A stretch of 64,000 nucleotides of DNA from Enoplolaimus lenunculus (taxonomy: Eukaryota > Nematoda > Enoplea > Enoplida > Thoracostomopsidae), in assembly GCA_030248215.1 (NCBI GenBank), contig JASANG010002240.1, positions 1-64,000 of the forward strand, in the 5' to 3' direction. Positions 10,613 through 22,700 of the stretch are shown one piece after another (the stretch's first letter is position 1; the number at the start of each line of letters is the position of its first letter). A model generated the notes under the pieces. That model was not told where the DNA came from. It saw nothing but the letters and a program-made list of their open reading frames with translations, and did no database searches. A program made the position numbers and the translations under genes.

Positions 10613-13600
10613 TTATGCATTTTCGCCAGTTTTGGTTTTCTTCCCACGTGTACGTGGTCCAATCTCAATCTCTAACTTTCTTTTCTTGGTTGAAGCCAAT
10701 TTCTTTTGTTGCTTTTTCAGTCGTAGTCTTGCCGTTTTTGCTGGATCAGTTACAGCCTGCAAAGTGATGAAAACCCAACATTACTCATTATATACTCAAA
10801 ATGAGTTGAATCACTCAGACTGAGTTACCACCACCAGAATTCAGAACACTGAATTGACTAAACACTCTTTCTGAGTTAATCAATCAACTCAACCAGAACC
10901 TAATCAACTCAGAGTGAGTTTGTTACTGTTTACTGTTATTAACTCAGATGTATTTAATAAGTGGGCGCAACGTTTTTTGTGGGACTAGAATAGAGTAAGC
11001 TTCAGCTTTATACTATTTTTTGCTTGGCTTATGCTGAGACTGAGACTTAGGTTTTATCAGAAGACCAAATATCTCAAAAATTTTAATTGGCTTAAAATTA
11101 CTAAGCAAGTTCTTTTGAGTTGATTCAATTAATTCTGAGTTAATTAATCAACTCACCCAGTCACCACAACTCAGTATGAGAATAAACTCAACTCAGAGTG
11201 AGTTAATGTTTACTGATATTAATTTAGAAATAACCAACTCGCTAGCTGAGAATTGATTAATTAACTTATTGAAATTTACAGAGTATATTATGTACTGTAG
11301 TGACCCGAATAATAGGGGAGACTGACATTTATTTGGCCTCTTCAGAAAGTACCCCCTTGTTTGTTTACGGACTGTTATCTATTTTTAACCCACACTCCAC
11401 CGCCCTTCGTTACTGATATATATCCGGTACTGCAATTATCCGTTGAATTAAACGTTTCAATCAGGGTGCAACCGGAATTACAATTTACCGGAACCGGAAC
11501 CGGAATTTGAAAATTTTACCGGAACCGGAACCGGAAAATGAAAAATGCATTTCACCAAAAATTTCATTTTAATCTTATTTTTTGCTCTATTATTTGTGAA
11601 ATAACCTTAGTCGAACATAGGAATTTATTTTATTTGTTGTATTTTAGATTTTCATCGTCGACTGAAGTGAAATCCACCATCAATGGCTTATATTCGGAGT
11701 ACAAGTGGCTTTCAAAAGAGATTCTTAAAAATTAGCAAAGTTAAGAAAACGGCCAAATTATAATACCGGAATTTTTAAATCCGGTAAAAATTTACCGGAA
11801 CCGGAACCGGAAGGTGAAAAAATGCCGGAACCGGAATTCCGGTTGCACCCTGGTTTCAATTGTCTTGTGTCAATAGCTTGAGCTATAATACAAGGTTATA
11901 CTTAGTAATGTACTTTCAAAATTTACGTATATACGCTTTAAAGTTTCGAACTCAAATTATTTCGTCCTGGAGTCATTTATGCGCTACAATTAGGGTTAAT
12001 TGACATTTATGAACTCTAATTAGGGCTTAGGGACTCTATCCGCTTACGGACTCTTATTACGAATACGAACTCCTATTGATTTGGACTCAAAATGGGGTCC
12101 CCGCTCTTATTCGGGTCAATACAGTACAAGTGTTCAAAATTACAAAATTTCAGTAACGCAAATCTTTTCGAAAACAAAGTCTATCTATTAACAGTTTGAA
12201 CCCCGGCGGTTATAACAAATTTATATGCCTCGAATGATAATTATACGACATTGTAAGCTTACCTCAATATCTCGCCGTCGTTTTCGTTGCATTCGTTTTT
12301 CTTTCAACTGACGACTGTATTCTGTACTCAGAGTTGCAAACGTTTCCATTCCCACAGCATTTTTCATTAGATCACAAACTTCACTCGATAACGTCTTCAA
12401 TTTTTCATCTAAAACAACAACAATTAATGTTAAAGCTAAACGGGCGTAGCCAAGAGGTAACAGTATAAAGCTAAGCTCCCCATTGGAATTTTTATAAAGA
12501 TGTTGGCCCGGGACGGAACGTTTATCTGTGGGACTGGAATAAAGTAAGCTTAAGGTTTAGACTAATTTTTCTGCCTGGCTTAGGCTTAGACTTAGGAATA
12601 TGCTCATTCTTACGCTTACGTTTAGGCTTAGGCTTATGCGTTAGGAACACGCTTATAATACTGTTCCGCCCTTGTTTTTTACATAAGGCAAGCTGTTTTT
12701 AGATCTTTTTTAATTTGTAACACAACAAACCACTGTGTCACAATTTTCAAACAACATACCCCCCTCCGTTTCCAAAATTCTGACTACACCCACGCATAAC
12801 AATTCACAACGCCAACAGCATCATTGGTGAAGTTGAGTCATTTCAAATTCAAGACTCAAGTATGATCATTTTAATTTAAACTAATCTTACAACAAACTAA
12901 ACAACAACTTTATTCCGCAAACTGGTACATCGAATTTTCAGACCAACCTTGCTGTTTTACGACAACTTCCCGTTGAACAACTGGAACAAACGTCGGCATC
13001 AAATCACGAATGATTTCGCTTGGCAGCTCCAGACAGATTGCGCCGATCCATTTTATAACTGCTTCTCTCTGCAAACAGAACGGCCAATGTTACTTTTAGG
13101 GGCGTAACAGTAGATTAAACGTATTGCTAAGCAGAAGCCAAAGCCTAAGCATTGCAGAAATGTGTTCCTAAGCATAAGCCTAAGCCTATAAACCTACGCT
13201 TAATCGCGGAATCGCTATTGAAATCGGAGTCGGTCACCTTTTACCGCTCATGTTGACTTGGTAGTTGCCTTTACCTGTTCTAACTTGGCCGTGTGTTTGG
13301 CTTTTTGTTCGTCCGTAAATTCTTGGGTTCGTTACTGGTTATTAACCTTTTTCACAAACACCAAAGATACCAACAAACAAAACCGTAGTATCATCCATCG
13401 CTAACCTTTTGCGTTTCCGCCGGATACCGAACAATTTCATGATGAGCCACACGCGCCATCTCGGACGCAATCCACCCTAGCGTTAGACGTTCGTTAGACG
13501 GCAGTGACACTTTGCTTGTACCACGCCTGATTTCACCGTCTGCAGGGTCACCTTTGCGACCAGCATTGACATTATCTGAGCTGCTGGCAACACTTGACGA

Positions 13601-13708
13601 ACGATCTGAAGCGTCAGAAGACATCGGATCAGGTCCGTTAGCGTCGACCGCTCTTGATATCGATTGTGACGCAACTGTTTTAGCCAAAAATACCAAATTC
13701 TTTATAAC
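10613..13708 (-). CDS. UTP20: UTP20 exons 56-59 (residues 2708-2944), C-terminal basic tail
   Basis: Exons: 13406-13708, 12948-13068, 12263-12408, 10613-10756. Exon 56 contains a long serine/aspartate/glycine-rich insert (ASDRSSSVASSSDN) and then GWIASEMARVAHHE. Exon 57 has REAVIKWIGAICLE, like KRTCIFKFLGAVAMD. Exons 58-59 give KEKRMQRKRRRDIE then AVTDPAKTARLRLKK, like EKRALRKKRKALEFVTNPDIAAKKK. This lysine/arginine tail likely mediates nucleolar targeting. The protein ends KKTKTGENA. A minus-strand AATAAA-like signal lies about 470 bp downstream, near 10140. Confidence 0.95.
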
Positions 13709-16700
13709 CTAAAAGTATTATCAAAAAGGCCAAATAACATCTTGCAAATTTATATTTAACAAATACTGTGTATACTGTGTACACACTGCATTTCAAATGG
13801 CGCTAAAACAGTATTCGAATCATAATAACTTAGTAAATCGATAGCAGGACAGCGAAAAAACGGTACAAAAAATTAGCCAAAACTTTGCATTACGACGTTT
13901 GACCCGAAAACAAGACATTATGCATCGTTCACAATCAAAAATTCATTTTGCCACCGAAAACACTATACAATACAACTAACACTTGCCTATGTTCCAAATT
14001 GTCATGCACTAATCTTTGCTAACGCAAAAATTGCGCTAACCCTATCCTAATACGTGTCACAGCCCTACCGTAATACGTGTCACAGATCATTCTGTAACAC
14101 AACGTTAGAGTAGGGTAAACGCAACTTTTCGCGCTATGTTAACGTTGGCGCATGACAATTTTGAAATTTGACACGTGTTAACCCTACCTTGTAGTGTTTT
14201 CGGTTGAAATTTTTTAATTTTGCACGATGCATTGATGTGTGAAAAAGTCAAATTTCTAACAAATAAAAATTTATGCATACTTAAGAGATCATAATTACCT
14301 ATTACGAAATCTTAAATTAATAAAAAATGGCAAAACCGAATGTTTTCAGTGCAAAACACCAGAGGCTATAGGATAACACCAGGACCCCAAAAAAATTAAC
14401 ATTACCGTAACCTCAACACAATTTAATCAACAAAAGCTACGGCGCATTTCAAACCCAAATCACTGCATACATACTGAACCGCCTGCGTTCCCCAAGTTTT
14501 TGTTTCATTTAACATATCCGAATATTACAAAACTGCTTCGATAAGTCCAAAAACTCACATCCAATCCCGATCGATCCTTACTACAACCAACGGGATTTAT
14601 ATACTTTAGTTGAGCCAGTCAGAATAATATATTTTATGCTTTACTGGCACAGTAACCCCACAACCTCATTTTGATCCAACCAATCGCAATCAACTTTTAC
14701 GTTTGCGTACATACCGGTACACCAATCGTATTAAACCAAGCCCGTAGCCAGCTCACCAATTTAGGTGGGAGCTAAAAACAATTTTAGGAGGGACATATTC
14801 AAGGGTTTTTAATGACTTGCAAGCAACGTTGAAAATTTTCTAGGGGACGCCAAAATTTTTCCAGGGGGCTGCACCCCCACCCCTTAGCTACGGGCGTGTA
14901 CTAACAGAACGCAAATCACATTAATATAATTCCCTAACACCACACACACCTGTAATACAGCATTAATATAGCACACCTGTTCATAATTACGAATAGCCAA
15001 ACTACTCAAATACAATCTGCATCTTACTGCATTGTTACAGTAATTCCTGTAACTCCTAACTATCGGTTCGCCTATTTTTTTTGGCCGCGCAAACCAATTC
15101 GTGACATTGAACCTAAAATCTATGCATTTGTTAAGCTGTTACCTGGGTAACCTAAACCAACGAATAGTACGAACCAGTAGATATGCTACTTTGCTGTTAT
15201 CTGATTCTACTGTCAACGTGTTTATATCAGCGGCATATACGACGCGACAGACAGAGGGACCACAACACGTCCCGATATACCTCCACGAAACGGCCAGATA
15301 AACGCACTTTTAGTACACTTTACAATGAACCTAAATCTGAAAGGTCAAACGCTTGTTTTACATACACGGCCATACCGTGTCGAACTGATATTCTGGTTAC
15401 ACCCGTGGTTGAGATATCTGGTTAACATACAGATCTAATCTGGTTCAATATACATTACTGATTCGGATGCTTTCACAATTTGTTCTTCTCGGTAGATTTT
15501 ATATCAATTATATATATTTATACATACAAATAAGTGTTTGCGTCAGAAAATAAGTATATTCGCAAGCCATGGTCTATGACTATGCCTCGTTTTATTTTCG
15601 TTTAAACCTTATCTTGACACCGGTGGCCCGTAGCCAAGGGCGGGGGGGGGGGGGCTGCGGGGTGCTGTGGGGTCTCAGTTCGACCTGGTAAAATTTTGCC
15701 CTCTCCCTAAAAAAGGTTCAACCTTGTTTCTAGGTCACACTGAAAACCCTTGTATGCCGCGTCTGTAAAATTTTCAGCCCCCCCTCTAGCAAGGTAAGCT
15801 GGCTACGGCTTGTGTTGACATACGAAGAGCTTGGGACCTAGAGACACGGCGGTTATGCGAACTAGCGAATATTAAATGTTGCGAAACGAAATATAGACAC
15901 AGCGAATAGCGTTGCATTAACGAACACGAGTTCGCGAGTAAAATGCGACTGATGACGAACCTGAATGATTTCGTTTACAGTATCACGGATACCAGTTTGC
16001 AACGCTATCATCGGATACCAACAAATACCACAGCCGAACCCGGATACTTCCATACACGGCAGGAACCGGAACCGCGGATATTACGTGTACATTTCAACAA
16101 AAATTGAAAACTTAATCTCGCCAAGTTAGTATTAGAATAGCGCTAACTTTTCATTACGTACGGCGCCGTTCCACCGTCCCTCACAGCTTTCAAAACAGAT
16201 TCTTAAAAATTAGCAAAGTTAAGAAAACGGCCAAATTTTAACACCGGAATTTTTAAATCCGGTAAAAATTTACCGGAACCGGAAGGTGAAAAAATGCCGG
16301 AACCGGAATTCCGGTTGCACCCTGAGCGCCGCACCCTTACTCGCTATAAAATTTAACATAACTTTGTTCCTACGCAGCAGTTTAAGTATCTGTGATTAAG
16401 ATTTACTGTGTGTCACAACCTACGCCATTTAAACATCTGCGGCTCCAACTGGTCCAATATTTGTGGTATCCAGTCGTTACCCTGGTAAACACAGCCGTGA
16501 ATTAATCAACTGTTGAATAACAATATGCCAGATGTAAAACTTAAACCATATTACAATATTCAACACTGTATGAAACATCTTACATCGATTTGGTGTTCAT
16601 TTATTAATGCGCTCACAGCGTAGGCAACCATGCCAGCCTAGGTAGGTACCTGGACTTCAGACGTTTTCATTAAGCAGTTGGAAAACTTGGGGGTTACAGG

Positions 16701-19700
16701 TGGTTTTGAACTAGCGACCTTCTGTGTGTGCGATGCAGACGCTGTTACGACTGCGCCACGATCGCCCGCCTGCCCAACTACTTCTATCGTCGACTATATG
16801 TCGACTGTTTGCAGCCCAGCTAGCATACATACATACATACAGTGCGCACTGCACTATATTACATGTGCACATACCGGACAAGCATAACTTACATGCTTTT
16901 ACACGTATCAAAATTTACGAAATGTTAAAGTTTTTCATTCAGTATTTGCTCCTGAGTTCAATAGTTCAACATAGCGTTGCATACGAGTCCAGAAATGGGT
17001 AAATTCGCCGAAAATTTTCCCGAGTTCGAGTTTTGACTTTGGCGACTTCCGAGTCTGGATTTTGTGGGTTTTCACAACTAAATATTCCGGTTCCGGTTTC
17101 GGCTATTACACAAAAATACGTACCCTGACAAATTAGACGTCGCGATCGAATCATCCGTTTTTTAATTCTTCAAACGTCAGTATTCCAAATGCAAAATTTT
17201 GTACAGGAATTAACGCAAAAAATGTTCATCCTTGCTCGCTTAACTCACTACTCGGTTCTGGACTGTTATTTATTTTTCAATTCATTCAGCTCATTCAGCT
17301 CGAGTTATTTCAATCCTACACCTGTTACATATGCGAGCCCTGTTCTACGGCCATTTTCTATGGTTTATTAAGTTCACAAATTCCGGCACAAAACGTTGGA
17401 CCCGCCGGGGACTAAGGCCCGTCATCCGAAACAAATCGAACCAGTGTGTGACTTCTTTTCGTTCCATGAGCCCATCAAATCGACCGCTGGTTTGATACTG
17501 TAATTAAATTTAGATACGTATTTGTGCACCTTAATTTCTTTCAATTTTCACAAATACTGCGGTCATGGCGTTGCAAATAAATTTTTGAAAACAGCGGTTA
17601 CGTTCTGCACAAATTTCGAAGGAAAGTTGCTTGAGTTCCTACATCGCAATCATTTGCACTTATACAGATGTAAAAAGTTTTGTAGTCAACAACTGTACTA
17701 AACAACCGAGGTTGTTGGTTATCTAAGAATTTTGAACTGTATACGTTCTGATGCTACTTAAAAGCAATCCGTTCATTACTGGAGTGAATGAAAACACAGC
17801 GCTACTTCGACTGTTATCCAAGCTCACTAGACGCGTGCTTGGTATAAAAGCTATTATGGATCAAATTTGAGCGATGATATTTTAGTGAATGCGGTAACGT
17901 AGTAACCGGAAATTGTAGCCTTTCAGCTCTTTTGGTTCTGAAGAATGTTGCACTGAAAAATATTTGGTGAAATATGAAAAATAGTGTTATGTTTATATGG
18001 TTTGTTTTATGTTTTGTTTTCTGCTCTAAACCAATACAAAATTCGCGGGTCCGATAATAATAATAATAACGATAATAATAATGGGAATTCCGTGTTCAAA
18101 CATCAACGTTATCATTCTAACATCAATCGGGCTAACACTCAGCCTCATAGCGCTGTTCAGCCCAGTATGGGAAGTTCTCCAATTTGCTGATCCACGTCAC
18201 AACAGCAACTCGGAGCCGGAACCGCCACCAATGAGTTGGATTCCGGGCGTCGAGCCTATGGCTAGCCGTGGCCGCGCTGAGCCGGAACCGGAACCCAAGC
18301 CTACGCCAGAACCGGAACCAAGACCGAAATCAGAGCCCGAATCGTTCGGAGTACTAATGAAGTATACGTTTCGTAACGGAACACGAAATGGCACTTGGGC
18401 GTTTTGGCATTTTGGAACCGATGTAAGTTGTTGTTGTATTTTTCATTCATACGGTAAAAACAGTGTAAAAATTCAAGTTTTTCTCCACTATCTGGTTTCA
18501 AGTTGCACATCAATATTTTTAGGCAGGTAAAGATTAACAATGTTTTTTACCACCCGCGCTTTGAAATTCTTTACCCGACCGCATTGCGCAGCTCAGGTTT
18601 CAGAACGTCAGCGGACCGGCTCAAACATAGAGCGCGTGCCTCTGGCTACGATGGTTTTGGACATCATTTTGAACTACTGCCAAAACATTTCCGCTACTAA
18701 ATTTTTGACTACCTGGGCTTCTCGAACGAGATATAATATATTTATCATTTCGAACAAAATTCGCAGCCAAATATTGTGATTTTGATTACAAAAAATAGTA
18801 CACGTCATATAGAGTTATGTTATACTTTTTAGTAATAAATATCCGGCAATGTATAATATCGGAGATGCAAGTGCCGGATATCCGATTGAACCGTAAACTT
18901 CGCACCCGGAATCTATGTTTACTTCCTACCAATTGATGCGTATAATTCTGCAATGAGCAAATTCATGTCAATAAAAATTCGATTAATATCGCCATTTTTG
19001 CAGAGGTCGACGTTAAATACAGGGGCATGTCTACAGGGAGACAAATAGACTGGGGTACTTGGAGACAAATAGACTGGGGTACTTAGACACTGTTAGGCTT
19101 AGGCTTCGTCTTAGTAGACAGCAGGGTTCGAACAGGAACTAAATTTTGCCGGAACAGGAACAGAAAGAGGAATTGAATTTCTTTGTAGGAACCGGAACAC
19201 GAACAAGAACCGGAATTTAAAATAGTTTTTATCACCGAATTACTGTTGCACTTTTTAAATACTTGCCAAAAACGGTTTCAAAGAATTTTCTTGCTATTTC
19301 ATCATCAAGTTTTGCGAAAAAACATCAGGAACAGTTTAGCAACAAAACTGAACTAATTGCAAAACCTATTGATTTGTACAGAAAAAATTTGCAAAGACAA
19401 CGTTTCCAAAATATATAAATGATTATGAATAATTTGCCGCAAAACCGCAACAATTCCGGTTCCGACATCACTGAATACAGGAACACGAACAGGAACAGGA
19501 ACAGGAATTAAATTTTTGCACGAATTCCGGCCGGAACAGAAATTCCGGTTTGAACCCTGGTAAGACAGTCCTTTATAAGTAACTATTGGACCGCGCAGTA
19601 ACCGTTCCGATTCACAACTTGCAACATTAATTTCAGTCAGTTCCAAGTCAATTCAAAGCCGCCGCAGCGTTTCTAATTTTCTCATCGCTATTTGCGTTTA

Positions 19701-22700
19701 TTGCAATCATTATCCTCGCAAGTAATTGCAACAACAACAACAAATACGGCGCAATCATTCTTAACGTTTTACTGCTGCTTGCATTCGCGTGCGATTTGGT
19801 TGCACTCGCTACATATTTAGGCTTTAAGTACGACTGGTTCGAGTTGAAGCATTCTCCGATTCAGCCTGGCTGGGGTCTTGATATTGCAGTAAGTTAGTCA
19901 CTTTACATTGACAATTATAGACTTTATTAACAGCGTTAAGTACTGCAACTTACGCGTTTTCGTAATTGGCTTTGGTGTAAACGATACCCAAACATTTCAG
20001 GTTAAGCCTAGGGTTTCAGATCAAACTTTTTAACGTTACCCCACATGTCAGGTTAAGCCTAGGGTTTCAAATCAAACTTTTTAACGTTACCCCACATTTC
20101 AGGTTAAGCCTAGGGTTTCAGATCTAACTTTTTGACGTTACCCCACATTTCAGGTTAAGCCTAGGGTTTCAGATCTAACTTTTTAACATTACCCCACATT
20201 TCAGGTTAAGCCTAGGGTTTCAGATCAAACTTTTTAACGTTACCCCACATTTCAGGCTAAGCCTAGGGTTTCAGATCAAACTTTTTAACGTTACCCCACA
20301 TTTCAGGTTAAGCCTAGGGTTTCAGATCACGCTTTTAGGCGTAACGCGAAACACTTTGGCAAACGCTCAGACGCAACCCGTTTAACATAAACCTGAGAAG
20401 TTAAGCAGTACCATACAGAGCTCTTCACACGAAAATTTTGCTGCGGATGCGGGTGGGGCTCGAACCCACGACGTACGGATTACCGGTTCGCTGCTCTAAC
20501 CACTGAGCTACGCAGCCATGCAAACTTTTCGCTACAATGGCTGTATATACCGTGAGTTTGGTACTACAAGATACGTATATGAATACACCGCTAAACAAAA
20601 GATTTCTTAACCCGGCATGCGCTTTACCCGCGAGAAATTAACATTTTACACACTGGTATACCAGCGCAAAAAAACTGTTTTACCCACGACCCACGTTTAC
20701 CCACGACCCACGTTTACCCACGACCCACGTTTACCCGCGACCCACGTTTACCCACCCTAATTTTTGCGGTCAGGAAAAATTTGTCAAATTTTCCAATGTC
20801 TTCATATTTAATAATATATACATAACCACTTGACCATGGTGTACGTTACAATCAACTTTATTAGCAAGAAACAGGAACGAAGCAACGCGAACAGAAAAAT
20901 GCCGTTACAGATTGTCATCAAATTTTGCCGAAACCGGAACCGGAGTTGGCCGTCAAACAAAATTTTACGCCGTCAAAATAATGTACAAATTGTTAATTTC
21001 ACGAAATTTTCCGCAGTATTGTCAAAAGTTACACTTTCAAGCATTTTTTGTAAACAATCTTCACAATACAAACTTCAAAAAAAACTCGAAACTTACATAC
21101 GAACCTAAGTACGGGATGTAACAACTTTTATAAAATACAAAAAATGGCACTGCTAAAGTTGCCGAAATCTCTAGCAAATTCTACAGGAAACAAAAGTCGA
21201 TTTTAGCTGCCTGAGTCAAATACAGACTTCCGGTTTTTCTAAATCAGATCAGCGCCGCAAACTGGCGAAACTAAATTTGTGACTTTACACTAACATTCTC
21301 TCGAACATATGGATATGTTAAACTAAACCTGAAGACACGGTTATAGATTGAATGACACGACGATGCTGTTTCATTCCGTTGCGGAACCACCGGGGTGGAT
21401 CCGGCCATGAACCCCTCCGTTTAAAATTACAGAAAAAAACGGCCCACGTATAGAACAGGGCCGGATCGTTTTCCGGAGGGGCTATAATAGAGACAGTTTA
21501 AGCTTTAGACTATTTTTTTTGCTTCGGATTAGACTTAGGAATACACTCATCCATACGCTTAGGCTTAGGCTTAGGAATACGCTTATACTACAGTTCCGGC
21601 CTTGTCCTATATACATGGGCCGAAAAAACAATACCGCTATAGGTTCACCTTGGGCGAATGATTTTCATACTAAAAATTTCGAATCAACAAAAACGTCCCA
21701 CAATCAATTCGTTTACATCAACCGCATCGTTTTCATTCAAATCTTATTTCCAACAAACTTTTACCGGAAATGGTTAAAAAATATATACTTCAATTTTACA
21801 GGGAGTTGCAACGTGGTTCATGCTGTTAGCGCTAATAGACGCGTTGATATATTTACCGCTGGCGAACGCTAAAGCTGAATCTGATGACGATGATAAAGAT
21901 GACGAATATGACGAATACGAAGAAAAACAACCAAAACGACGCCACAAACACAAATCAAAACATCGTCATAAGCATTAAATGTCTTACTGTTTACTGGTTT
22001 GGTTTGCACTTGATTAATGTTTAATTATTTATTCATTTTACTTAATTTTTTTACACTTAAATTAGTTATTATTTGCTTAAATAAGTTAAGCATTCGCTTA
22101 AGATTAAGTATTTTGTTAATACTTAAACTGTTTATTATGTATTTACTTAAATAACTTAACCATTTACTTTGTTAAATTATTTCCTTTACTTAAAGTTATG
22201 TTTTTTGTTTGTGCTTAGCTTATTATTTGTTTAAAAATAACTTAAAACATTATTTACTCCCATACTATTTAATGGTTTACTTTACTTAAATTTAAGTGTA
22301 TACTTAAAATGTTTATTGTTTTCTTATTTAAACATTCATTTATTTTGTTCATTAATTTCGTTATTGCTATATATTTACGCTGAATTTACTTAAAAAGAAC
22401 AACACGGACTGAAGAGCAAATCTAATCCTATGTCAAGCAGTACCACACAGAACCAGCCAGGAAAATTTTGCTACGGATCCAATGAAAGTTTGAACCCAAC
22501 TGTTTACGGAAACGCCTGGGTGTATTCAGGAGTGTTCCTGTGGCAACCCTTCTTGGCACTTTGATACACGGGTTCCTAGACACGGTATCAGTTTGTAACA
22601 CACGAAACCGACCTGTGAAACTTTTATAGGACGGCACGTAACGCCATCCATTTCCAAAATCCTGGCCACGCTCATGACGCAATCAAAACTAAAAATCTCT

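Noticed and set aside
20437-20518. Functional tRNA gene (GGT anticodon)
   Set aside because: The anticodon loop lacks U33, the acceptor strands are out of register by several bases, and the adjacent tail recurs elsewhere as in a SINE.
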